Shown: piece after piece, positions 8,460 through 15,382 of the stretch
Position numbering within the stretch: position 1 is the first letter of the stretch
Layout of the letters: each line of letters opens with the position of its first letter
The notes under the pieces: model-generated
The model's input: only the letters and a program-made list of their open reading frames with translations
The model's database searches: none
What the model was told of the DNA's origin: nothing
Source: Bacteroidales bacterium M7
Lineage (GTDB): Bacteria > Bacteroidota > Bacteroidia > Bacteroidales > Muribaculaceae
Length of the DNA stretch: 19,573 bases
Direction of reading: 5' to 3'
Assembly (NCBI GenBank): GCA_001689515.1
Contig: LUJR01000025.1
Coordinates: 1-19,573, forward strand
Translations under genes and position numbers: made by a program

Positions 8460-8499
8460 AAATGCATCCATGCACCCTCATGGGTGCATGGATGCATTT
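8460..8499 (+). terminator. Rho-independent terminator of the glycogen operon (18-bp perfect stem)
   Basis: AAATGCATCCATGCACCC (8460-8477) pairs without mismatch with GGGTGCATGGATGCATTT (8482-8499) around a TCAT loop. GTTTTT follows at 8500-8505. The hairpin begins 20 bases after the GH57 stop. The long perfect stem with short T-run is strong for a terminator. Confidence 0.85.
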
Positions 8500-8582
8500 G
8501 TTTTTACCATACTTAGCCTAATGTATGTTTTTCCCATATCATATATGTAGTTTTTGAGAAGCATATATCGTCTATATCATAA

Positions 8583-8601
8583 TCTACTCACTCTCTACTC
8601 A
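8583..8601 (+). repeat. Phased 8-bp direct repeat upstream of the DUF6377-like gene
   Basis: TCTACTCA occurs at 8583-8590 and again at 8594-8601, start-to-start 11 bases, about one helical turn. The pair lies just upstream of the predicted -7 box at 8628, where an activator dimer would bind. No protein is known to bind it; the operator role is inference. Confidence 0.35.
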
Positions 8602-8627
8602 GGCATATCCTGTAGTAGTGGATTGAC

Positions 8628-8635
8628 TAAATTTG
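8628..8635 (+). promoter_or_regulatory. -7 box for the DUF6377-like gene
   Basis: TAAATTTG at 8628-8635 is an exact TAnnTTTG match, 57 bases before ATG 8693. No good -33 TTTG is found at the usual spacing, so the promoter may need an activator. Confidence 0.4.
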
Positions 8636-8692
8636 TCGCAGCTACAGTCTTTTATCTAATCCGTTAATCAATCTTTTCTTGCCACTATCTGC

Positions 8693-9322
8693 ATGGTCTA
8701 TTTCATTTTGCTTGATGTCGCTGCGGTGACCACTGCTGCGGCATTGATAATGCTGTTTATGGTATGTGTTGCCATCCTCGGGGTTGCTATTTCGATTTAT
8801 CGCATCACATTTGGCATCAGCCAGCAGACTCTCTCTGATGCGCCATCAGACAACATTACATCCGAGACACTGCATCATGTCTGCTTCCTGTTGCGGTCAT
8901 GGGCTGACTCAATAGGGCGTCAGTCGTCAAACCGCAAGTTGCTTTACCGTATGGTAGTCACAGGGAGATATGATGATGCGCTGGCATCACTCAAATCGGT
9001 ATCGCACATCGACAATGAACAAAATGTGTTCTATAGGGCTTTTGACTCGATATTTCTATCTATTTATCCCGATTTTGTCATACAGGTCAATGAAATGCTC
9101 ACTGGCGCCGCTAAATCAGCAGATCACCACCTTTCAGCCGAGATGCGCATAATAACTCTGATGAAACTTGGCATAGAAAATACGGGTGACATCTCAGCCA
9201 TGCTTCGTTATTCGCCACAGACAGTCTATAATCTCCGCTCGTCAATCCGCTCAAAGATGACCGTCGAAAAAGATGAGTTTTATCACCGTCTCGGCTTGAT
9301 AATGCCTGTTGTCAGGTCATGA
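8693..9322 (+). CDS. Short membrane-anchored DUF6377-like transcriptional regulator
   Basis: A 209-residue protein. Residues 12-38 form one hydrophobic membrane segment. The rest resembles the cytoplasmic half of Bacteroidetes DUF6377 proteins: a helical stretch (RSWADSIGRQSSNRKLLYRM, RYDDALASLKS), the hallmark FYRAFDSIFLSIYPDFVIQVNEML (113-136), then a LuxR/GerE-like helix-turn-helix (about 148-190) with AEMRIITLMKLGIENTGDIS and LRYSPQTVYNLRSSIRSKM. Family members, as I recall them, are about 500 residues with a periplasmic TPR-like sensor domain before the membrane segment; here it is absent. An in-frame stop at 8657-8659 and only 253 bases back to the GH57 gene leave no room for it. Genes on both sides degrade or store alpha-glucan, so it may regulate one of them. 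It could instead be a remnant; the frame is intact with a promoter-like box upstream. Confidence 0.75.
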   Translation: MVYFILLDVAAVTTAAALIMLFMVCVAILGVAISIYRITFGISQQTLSDAPSDNITSETLHHVCFLLRSWADSIGRQSSNRKLLYRMVVTGRYDDALASLKSVSHIDNEQNVFYRAFDSIFLSIYPDFVIQVNEMLTGAAKSADHHLSAEMRIITLMKLGIENTGDISAMLRYSPQTVYNLRSSIRSKMTVEKDEFYHRLGLIMPVVRS

Positions 9323-9431
9323 TTACGTTTACCAGATTCAGATTAATATGCTACTCATTTAGAAATGAATATGCTGATAATCAATACGATGATGCTCCCT
9401 TGATGCTTGCCGACGTTTACTATATCAGTTT

Positions 9432-9457
9432 TTTGGGTCTATCGGATTCTATCTTTG
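9432..9457 (+). promoter_or_regulatory. Promoter of the secreted alpha-amylase gene
   Basis: TATCTTTG at 9450-9457 matches TAnnTTTG exactly. TTTG at 9432-9435 is a -33 candidate, but its 14-base spacing is shorter than the usual 19-21. The predicted transcript would start near 9463, about 60 bases before ATG 9523, supporting that start over the longer open frame. Confidence 0.45.
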
Positions 9458-9490
9458 CATCGACTTCGGTCGCACATAGTAAATCATTTT

Positions 9491-9510
9491 TCTTACCAAT
9501 TCTTACCAAA
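9491..9510 (+). repeat. Tandem 10-base repeat in the amylase leader
   Basis: TCTTACCAA occurs at 9491-9499 and 9501-9509, as two adjacent 10-base units differing only in the last base. It lies between the predicted transcription start and ATG 9523, ending 13 bases before the start codon. It could be a translational or operator element; the role is unknown. Confidence 0.4.
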
Positions 9511-9522
9511 CCAGTCCTTTTC

Positions 9523-12213
9523 ATGAAGAAAAAACTACACAGTAGATTTCACGGATGGCTGCTGGCGATGATGTCGCTGGCTGTGGCAACTCCCGTAGGG
9601 TCGGCGCAGAACTACGGACTGCCTTCAGGCATCCAGGAGGGTAATATACTCCACTGCTTCAACTGGCCTATCAATCAAGTCAAAGAAGAACTCCCAGCCA
9701 TCGCTGCTGCCGGTTTCGGGTCTGTACAGCTCTCGCCGTTACAGCGTCCGGACATAAAGGTGGGTTATGCCTGGCATGACCTCTACCGCCCCTATGACCT
9801 TGCCTTCAAGGCGAGTGCTGGCATGGGTTCAGAGGCTGACCTGCGTACTCTTTGCCAGACAGCCGCCACCTATGGCATCAAGGTCGTGGTCGATGTGGTG
9901 GCAAACCATGTCGACAAAACCAAAGGCTACCATGACCCATGGTGGGAGCAGAACAACCGCATACGCTCCTGGGGGCATAATCCGAGCAATATAAGCTATG
10001 CCAGCCGCTATTCGATCACCCATGATGACCTCGGAGACTACTGTGAGCTCAATTCTGAGCACTCCGATGTAATCGCGCGAGGCAAAGCCTATGTCGAACA
10101 GCTCAAAAGCATGGGTGTGAAAGGATGCCGTTGGGATGCAGCCAAGCATATCGGTCTTCCCTCTGAAGGGTGCGGCTTCTGGAACGCCGTGACATCTGTC
10201 CCTGGCATGTGGCATTACGGAGAGATACTTGACAATGTGGGACCTGATGGCGAAGCCGGAAAAATCAAGGAGTATGCAGGCATGATGTCGGTTACTGATA
10301 ATGCCTATAGCAATGCTGCCGCACGTGACAACGGCGGTATACCACAAGGCTATGCTGGAGGACATGTGGTAAACTATCAGGTCCCCGACAGTAAGATTGT
10401 CTACTGGGCAGAGAGCCACGATACTTATGCCAACGATGATGGTTGGAGCCAGCATCGTGACCAGGCAACCATCGACCGAGCATATGCCTCCATGGCATGC
10501 CGCAACGGGGCTACATGCCTATATCTCTCGCGTCCCAACGCCCGCGGCTTCAATAACATCAAAGTGGGCAAGGGCAGCACTGCCTTCAAGGCAAAGCACA
10601 TTGCCGAGGTCAACAAGTTCCGCAACGCCATGGTCGGCAAGGCTGATTATGTGACCACCACGGGCAACGCAATCAGTGTGACCCGTCAGGGTGGCGGTGC
10701 GGTCATCGTCATGAAGGGCAGCGGTCAGATTACCATCGCCAACGGCGGCGGTTACTGTCCGGCTGGAACCTACACCGACAAGGTCTCAGGAAGTCAGTTT
10801 ACAGTAACATCGTCGACTATCAGCGGCAATGTGGGGTCAAGTGGCATCGCTGTGATATATAACGGCGGTGGAACTGGTGGCGGAGGAGGCACCGGTGGCG
10901 GTGATACTCCAGGCACGGAACCCTCCTCGCTCTACATCCTCGGTAACCTCGCTGGCGGTGCAGGGTGGAGCTCTACACCTGGCACTGGTGTTGCGATGAC
11001 CAAAAACGGCAGCAAATTCACCGCTTCCAATGTGGAGTTTGTGCTTGCCGCTAATGAAACGACTTGTTTCTTCAACCTCGCTACTACAACGGCTTCTTCG
11101 TGGGATGAACTCAACCAGAGTGCCGACAGATACGGGGCTGCTGCCACGGAGGGCGCACCATTGACCGTGGGGCAGTCTGCCCCCATGACTGCGTACCCTC
11201 TCAACGTGACCGCATCGGGTTGTCTGTCATGGACTATTGCTCCTGGCAAGTATGACATCACAGCCGATTTCTCAGCCATGACCATTACAGTCAGTGCCGC
11301 CGGTACTGGTGGCGGTGGAGGCACAGGAGGCGGTGGCGATACACCTGTTGGTGACAAGCAGTATTGCTACTTCATAAACAGCAACGGCTGGACTCCTTAT
11401 GTGTGGGCATGGAACCAGAATAATAACGATGAGAACTGCAACGCCAATGGCACATGGCCAGGCGATGCGATGACACAAAAAGACGGCAAATATTACTGGG
11501 AAGCCCCAGCGGGCAAAATACCCACTCATATCATCATCAGCAACAACGGCAATGAGAAAGCCGGTGGAGGCACATCTGCTCCTGGTGAAGGAGACCTCGT
11601 ATTTGTCAACGGTGCCACGTATAATGCTGACGGCACGACATCAGGCGGAGGCACTGGGGGTGGCGGTACCGGAGGAGGTGGTACAGCACCAGCCTCACTC
11701 TATATCCTTGGTAACCTCGCTGATGGCGCGGGTTGGAGCTCCACCCCTGGCACTGGCATTGCGATGACCAAAAGTGGCGACACGTTCAAAGCCTCTAATG
11801 TGAAATTTGAGCTTGCCACCAATGAGACTACCTGTTTCTTCAATCTCGCCACTACCACGGCATCCTCGTGGGATGAACTCAACCAGAGTGCCGACCGATA
11901 CGGGGCTGCCACTGAAGGCGCGCCACTGACCGTGGGGCAGTCCGCCCCCATGACGGCGTACCCGCTCAACGTGACTGCATCGGGCTGTCTGTCGTGGACG
12001 ATTGCACCTGGAACTTATGACATCATAGCTGACTTTTCTAATATGACTGTGACAGTCTCTACTACCGCTCTTTCAATAGGTATGGTTTCTGATGATGATG
12101 AATCTACAGAGCCGATATATTATAATCTGCAAGGCGTAAGAATCTATGACCCTACCCCCGGACTCTACATTGTGATCCGTGGCTCTCGGGTGACAAAAGA
12201 AATGATAAAATAA
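9523..12213 (+). CDS. Secreted multidomain alpha-amylase (GH13) with three carbohydrate-binding-type modules
   Basis: An 896-residue extracytoplasmic endo-amylase acting on alpha-1,4 bonds of starch or glycogen. A signal peptide (1-28, GSA before Gln29) supports ATG 9523; the open frame back to 9319 covers the promoter. The GH13 barrel (about 29-440) has all four regions: VVVDVVANH (121-129), GCRWDAAKH (201-209) with nucleophile Asp205, HYGEIL with acid/base Glu234, and SHD (298-300) with His299 and Asp300. Then follow a Gly/Thr linker (448-460), module A (468-591), linker (594-605), a CBM26-like starch-binding module (about 612-700; NGWTPYVWAWNQ and GTWPGDAM), linker (708-720) and module B (725-846). 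A and B are SusE/SusF-like and nearly identical, a recent duplication. The C-terminus has the NLQGVRI...PGLYIV tail frequent on secreted Bacteroidales proteins, possibly a sorting signal. It follows the DUF6377-like gene and ends at a terminator. Confidence 0.93.
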   Translation: MKKKLHSRFHGWLLAMMSLAVATPVGSAQNYGLPSGIQEGNILHCFNWPINQVKEELPAIAAAGFGSVQLSPLQRPDIKVGYAWHDLYRPYDLAFKASAGMGSEADLRTLCQTAATYGIKVVVDVVANHVDKTKGYHDPWWEQNNRIRSWGHNPSNISYASRYSITHDDLGDYCELNSEHSDVIARGKAYVEQLKSMGVKGCRWDAAKHIGLPSEGCGFWNAVTSVPGMWHYGEILDNVGPDGEAGKIKEYAGMMSVTDNAYSNAAARDNGGIPQGYAGGHVVNYQVPDSKIVYWAESHDTYANDDGWSQHRDQATIDRAYASMACRNGATCLYLSRPNARGFNNIKVGKGSTAFKAKHIAEVNKFRNAMVGKADYVTTTGNAISVTRQGGGAVIVMKGSGQITIANGGGYCPAGTYTDKVSGSQFTVTSSTISGNVGSSGIAVIYNGGGTGGGGGTGGGDTPGTEPSSLYILGNLAGGAGWSSTPGTGVAMTKNGSKFTASNVEFVLAANETTCFFNLATTTASSWDELNQSADRYGAAATEGAPLTVGQSAPMTAYPLNVTASGCLSWTIAPGKYDITADFSAMTITVSAAGTGGGGGTGGGGDTPVGDKQYCYFINSNGWTPYVWAWNQNNNDENCNANGTWPGDAMTQKDGKYYWEAPAGKIPTHIIISNNGNEKAGGGTSAPGEGDLVFVNGATYNADGTTSGGGTGGGGTGGGGTAPASLYILGNLADGAGWSSTPGTGIAMTKSGDTFKASNVKFELATNETTCFFNLATTTASSWDELNQSADRYGAATEGAPLTVGQSAPMTAYPLNVTASGCLSWTIAPGTYDIIADFSNMTVTVSTTALSIGMVSDDDESTEPIYYNLQGVRIYDPTPGLYIVIRGSRVTKEMIK
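10864..10902 (+). repeat. Gly/Thr linker repeat 1 in the amylase gene
   Basis: Codes a GGGTGGGGGTGGG spacer (residues 448-460) between the GH13 catalytic part and module A. It is one of three similar glycine-codon-rich stretches, built from GGT/GGC/GGA runs with ACT/ACC, that separate the domains. Confidence 0.85.
10924..11295 (+). repeat. Amylase module repeat, copy A
   Basis: Codes residues 468-591. It aligns with copy B along its whole length with about 14 substitutions and a one-residue indel by eye, and is identical in protein from ETTCFF through WDELNQSADRYGAA and most of the C-terminal half. The module begins LYILGNL and resembles SusE/SusF-type starch-binding domains; its ligand is inferred from the amylase context. 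Confidence 0.85.
11302..11337 (+). repeat. Gly/Thr linker repeat 2 in the amylase gene
   Basis: Codes GTGGGGGTGGGG (residues 594-605) between module A and the CBM26-like domain, with the same composition as linkers 1 and 3. Confidence 0.85.
11644..11685 (+). repeat. Gly/Thr linker repeat 3 in the amylase gene
   Basis: Codes GGGTGGGGTGGGGT (residues 708-721) between the CBM26-like domain and module B. Confidence 0.85.
11695..12060 (+). repeat. Amylase module repeat, copy B
   Basis: Codes residues 725-846, the second copy of the LYILGNL module. Differences from copy A cluster in the first 45 residues and near the end, while the middle is unchanged. It is followed directly by the C-terminal tail. 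Confidence 0.85.
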
Positions 12214-12264
12214 TGTGTTAGAAATCGTAATATGAATAATTAGATTCTTTTACGCCAGAGAGGT

Positions 12265-12297
12265 GAAAGTCCGGTGTTGTGTAAACACTGGACTTTC
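12265..12297 (+). terminator. Terminator between the converging amylase and HAD genes
   Basis: GAAAGTCC (12265-12272) pairs with GGACTTTC (12290-12297), extended by a G-U pair and GTGTT/AACAC to a 14-bp stem with a GTGTA loop. TGTCTTATTTTG follows on the plus strand, so it terminates the amylase transcript. On the minus strand no immediate T-run follows the stem, so it may be weaker for the leftward operon, whose last stop is at 12317. Confidence 0.75.
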
Positions 12298-12316
12298 TGT
12301 CTTATTTTGATCTACA

Positions 12317-13180
12317 TTAATGTAAGAAGGCCGTGTGCTCCATCATTGTATCAGATGATGTAATGGTATGGAGGATGTCGCGGGCTACGGCATCTTCGGT
12401 GTTGGCTCCGATGACGCGAGTGGCTGCGGACTTGACTTCGGGGAGAGCGTTACCGACGGCTACGCTTTCATCGGCTACTGCCATCATGGGCAGGTCATTG
12501 AGATTGTCTCCGTAGACTATCAGGCGGTCGGCTCCTGTCTCGGCTTTGAGAGCCTGGACTGCCGAGGCTTTGCTGACTCCGGGAGCAAACAGCTCAATTA
12601 TGCCGGTATCCTCGCCGAATATATCTGTGAATGCCGACACGGAGCATATGCCTAAAGCGCGTATCTTGTCGGCTGCGGCAAATATCCTGTCCCGTGGACC
12701 CATGGCGAAGAATAGCATGGTGTGTCCGCCCTCTGGCATCGGTTGGTCGATATGGAACTCTTTCAATCCGCTGACACGCCGCTCGTCCATAAATTTGATG
12801 TCGTTGTCGCTCATGGGTGAGTTGCGGTACACGTGGAGCAGCGGGTCTCCGTCAAAAAATGTGTAGACAAACGGCTCTATCCCCTCGCTGCGCATCGCTG
12901 CAAGTATCTGACAGTCGGTGTCGGCGGCGAAAGGATGGGTGTTGACATACGAGCGGTTGCTACGGTCCCACATCGCAGCTCCGGTCATCACTATGGCTGG
13001 CAAGGAGGTGTAGACACCCTCTAATAGAGGTTCCACGGTGGCAGGTGTCCGCGCGGTGGCGACTGTTATCAGTGCTCCCTGACGCGACAGGTCGCTTATG
13101 ATTTGAGCCGATGTGGGGCTGACTTTGCTATCCTCGTTGAGCAGTGTGCCGTCCATGTCGGTTATGAAGAGCTGTTTCAT
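12317..13180 (-). CDS. HAD-superfamily hydrolase, Cof-like (sugar-phosphate-type phosphatase)
   Basis: A 287-residue cytoplasmic phosphatase of the Cof-type HAD subfamily. Motif I is TDMDGTLL, with nucleophile Asp8 and Asp10; motif II is the Thr in VATART (about 40-45); motif III is Lys204 in GVSKASAV; motif IV is YGDNLNDLPM with Asp225 and Asp229. The region between motifs II and III (about 80-190) is the C2-type cap, so the substrate is probably a small phosphorylated sugar or cofactor. The frame is open upstream to 13495, but that part overlaps the kinase gene and looks like shadow sequence. ATG 13180 overlaps the kinase stop as ATGA, a sign of translational coupling. It is the last gene of the leftward operon. 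The exact substrate cannot be told. Confidence 0.88.
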   Translation of the reverse strand: MKQLFITDMDGTLLNEDSKVSPTSAQIISDLSRQGALITVATARTPATVEPLLEGVYTSLPAIVMTGAAMWDRSNRSYVNTHPFAADTDCQILAAMRSEGIEPFVYTFFDGDPLLHVYRNSPMSDNDIKFMDERRVSGLKEFHIDQPMPEGGHTMLFFAMGPRDRIFAAADKIRALGICSVSAFTDIFGEDTGIIELFAPGVSKASAVQALKAETGADRLIVYGDNLNDLPMMAVADESVAVGNALPEVKSAATRVIGANTEDAVARDILHTITSSDTMMEHTAFLH

Positions 13181-14385
13181 CTGTCGGGATTGATGAGCGG
13201 TAGTTCTATGGTAAATGTCGTGCCTATACCTGGCTGCGAGTCGCTGACATAGATGCGGCCGCCGTGGTATTGCGTGATGATGCGCCGAGCCAGCGTCAGT
13301 CCGAGTCCCCATCCGCGCTTCTTGGTCGAGTAGCCGGGCTTGAATATGTCGCTGCGCTGTTTGCGTGTCATCCCTTTGCCGGTGTCGCTGATAGTGATGA
13401 CGGCTTTGTCGTGCGTTGACTTGACTTCGACGGTGATTGCACCCTGTCCGTCCATGGCATCCACAGCGTTTTTGATGAGATTTTCCATCACCCACTCCAG
13501 CAGCGGGGCTGACAGGTTGGCGTTTACTGCGGCAGCAGATGGGGTGAAAGTTAGGTTGATGCGTCGCGATATGCGGCTCTTCATGTAACCGACAGCCTGG
13601 CTGACCACGCCGTTGAGTTCCGTAGGCTCCATGCTTGGACGGCTGCCTATCTTTGAGAAGCGTGACGCTATGGTGGAGAGGCGGTTGACATCCTTGTCCA
13701 TCTCCTTGACAGTCTCGTGGTCCACGCCCTCGGCTTCAAGCAGTTGCAGCCATGCCATCAGTGACGATATGGGAGTGCCGAGCTGGTGGGCGGTCTCTTT
13801 GGAGAGTCCCACCCACAGGCGGTTTTGCTCCGCTTTTTTGGAGGCTCTGAGCGCGAAGTATATGATGGCGATGAAAATCACCATCACCAATATCAGTATG
13901 TAGGGGTAGATGTTGAGCGTCTTGAGCAGCCGCGAGTCCTCGTAATAGAGGTGTTGCACGTTGCCCTCCGACACCTCTATGTGTATTACATTGGGTGATT
14001 CTCGCAGATGGTTGAGCTTAGCCTCCAAATAGCGTTTGTTGACATCCGACAGCTCCCATTGTGCCATGCTGTCGATAGGCTGGGGGAGGGTGAAATTGCG
14101 CTGCATGATTATTTCCCCCTCGTCGTCGGTCAGCAGCAGCGGTATCGAGCGGTTGTCCTCGATGATGCTCAGCAGAAACTCCAGATTGCCTGGTGAAGCC
14201 CCGGAGTCGTCATCGCCGTTGATGATCTGCCGAGTAGCATTAGCCCATATCTGCATCCTGGCACGCTCCTGCGCCGCCAGTTCATCTACCAGCGTCCCCG
14301 AATAATACAGAAAGCCGCCCACCACCGCCACAGAGATGAGCACAAACAAAATCGGAAACAGCCGCCTCAGCCAATCAAGCCTCAT
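13177..14385 (-). CDS. Membrane sensor histidine kinase
   Basis: A 402-residue two-pass sensor kinase. A first membrane segment (about 10-29) and a second (about 160-179) enclose a periplasmic sensor region of roughly 130 residues with no recognised domain. The dimerisation helix carries the phospho-acceptor His200 in ETAHQLGTPISSL, the HQLGTP form usual in Bacteroidetes rather than HELRTP. The HATPase domain has the N box ENLIKNAVDAM (301-311), G1 DTGKGM (334-339) and G2 GWGLGL (358-363), so the catalytic residues are complete. No response regulator is encoded in the window, so it is an orphan or its partner lies elsewhere. It follows queG after 50 bases and overlaps the HAD gene by 4 bases. 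The signal it senses is unknown. Confidence 0.9.
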   Translation of the reverse strand: MRLDWLRRLFPILFVLISVAVVGGFLYYSGTLVDELAAQERARMQIWANATRQIINGDDDSGASPGNLEFLLSIIEDNRSIPLLLTDDEGEIIMQRNFTLPQPIDSMAQWELSDVNKRYLEAKLNHLRESPNVIHIEVSEGNVQHLYYEDSRLLKTLNIYPYILILVMVIFIAIIYFALRASKKAEQNRLWVGLSKETAHQLGTPISSLMAWLQLLEAEGVDHETVKEMDKDVNRLSTIASRFSKIGSRPSMEPTELNGVVSQAVGYMKSRISRRINLTFTPSAAAVNANLSAPLLEWVMENLIKNAVDAMDGQGAITVEVKSTHDKAVITISDTGKGMTRKQRSDIFKPGYSTKKRGWGLGLTLARRIITQYHGGRIYVSDSQPGIGTTFTIELPLINPDR

Positions 14386-14435
14386 AATAATATATTAACG
14401 CATTCCCTATCACGATTATTGCACGATTTCCCATG

Positions 14436-15353
14436 TCAGGGGGTGTGGATGTTGCGGATGAAGTCGGGGGGCTTGATGCGGCTAAGGGGCGTATGACGGG
14501 TTAGGGGGCGGATGTCGTCGGGGGTGAGGGCGAGGATTTGCTCGTCGGTCATGGATAGCAGGGGGTTGGTGGGGGCAAATTCGGCGATGGATGATGGTTT
14601 TGCATGGTGGTTGTGGGGGCATACGTCCTGGCAGGTGTCGCAGCCGGCTATTCTGCCTACGAGTTTTACTCCAGGGGGGAAGTCGCCGCGGTGCTCTATG
14701 GTGAGGCAGCTCAGGCAGCGCGAGGCGTCCACGCCGCAGTAGCCGTCGGTATCGCTGCCGAGTGCGCCAGCTGGACATGCTCTGACGCATGCCATGCAGT
14801 CGCTGCATGTCAGGGTACAAGGCGTATCAGGCTCAATCTCCATGGTGGTCAGAATCTCTCCAAGTACCATGTAGGATCCTTCGCCAGGGATTATCAGTGC
14901 ATTGTTGCGCCCGATGAAACCGATGCCTGCCTGTTGCGCCCAATAGCGTTCGCGTAGGGGGGCAGTGTCTACGCATACGCGGAAGTCCGTAGCTCCCAAT
15001 CCGCTCTCTGTCATGATGGCATCAACAGCATCGGTCAGCCTGCGGCGCACAACCTCATGGTAGTCGGCACCACGCGCATATCGGGCGATGGTGAATCGGG
15101 AGCAAGGCTCAGGTGTGGGGTAGTAGTAGCTAAATGCCGCAACTATAATGCTCCGTGCGCCATCGAGAAGCAGACTCGGGTTGTCGCGCACCTCATGGTA
15201 GCGGTCCATGTAGGCGAGCGGTGCTGACCGTCCCGACTCAATCCACTGCCGATAGGCTTCCCTTGCTGCGGCATCCACCTCCGTGATCCGGGCGATGCCG
15301 ACAGCCGTGGCTCCCACTCCTCTGACGACTTCCGTGAGTCTGCGCTTATCCAT
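14436..15353 (-). CDS. queG: Epoxyqueuosine reductase (tRNA queuosine synthesis)
   Basis: QueG uses cobalamin and two [4Fe-4S] clusters to reduce epoxyqueuosine at wobble position 34 of GUN-anticodon tRNAs to queuosine. The 305-residue product has the N-terminal cobalamin-binding part with VDTAPLRERYWA (Asp129 at the usual catalytic position) and GFIGRNNALIIPGEGSYMVLGE (145-166, about 14919-14856). The ferredoxin-like part has CSDCMACVRACP (Cys183, 186, 189, 193), CLSC (213-216) and GCDTCQDVCP (Cys238, 241, 245). It lacks the C-terminal HEAT repeats of longer homologues, as expected for the short form. The ATG at 15353 gives the normal family N-terminus. It lies 79 bases after the deacetylase stop, a gap containing a REP-like palindrome, and 50 bases before the kinase gene. 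The plus strand over its 3' end is strikingly G-rich. Confidence 0.95.
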   Translation of the reverse strand: MDKRRLTEVVRGVGATAVGIARITEVDAAAREAYRQWIESGRSAPLAYMDRYHEVRDNPSLLLDGARSIIVAAFSYYYPTPEPCSRFTIARYARGADYHEVVRRRLTDAVDAIMTESGLGATDFRVCVDTAPLRERYWAQQAGIGFIGRNNALIIPGEGSYMVLGEILTTMEIEPDTPCTLTCSDCMACVRACPAGALGSDTDGYCGVDASRCLSCLTIEHRGDFPPGVKLVGRIAGCDTCQDVCPHNHHAKPSSIAEFAPTNPLLSMTDEQILALTPDDIRPLTRHTPLSRIKPPDFIRNIHTP

Positions 15354-15382
15354 AGGTTATATTCGGTGTAATGCTGGGATGC

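Noticed and set aside
8460..8499. 18-bp palindrome considered as a mobile-element end
   Set aside because: No flanking duplication or transposase; the position right after the operon and the following T-run fit a terminator.
9319..9522. N-terminal extension of the amylase frame
   Set aside because: The extension lacks family similarity, covers the promoter box, and would bury the signal peptide that begins at ATG 9523.
9829..10455. 208-residue minus-strand frame
   Set aside because: Antisense to the GH13 catalytic domain; no domain of its own.
10864..11685. Repeated G-rich units considered as CRISPR or VNTR array
   Set aside because: The units are in-frame glycine linkers separated by long unlike domains; there are no regular repeats and spacers.
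10932..11969. Two similar minus-strand frames (10932-11357 and 11700-11969)
   Set aside because: Their similarity only mirrors the duplicated amylase module on the opposite strand.
13181..13495. N-terminal extension of the HAD frame
   Set aside because: It overlaps the kinase ATP-binding domain in another frame, is low-complexity basic sequence, and the HAD motif I begins right after ATG 13180.
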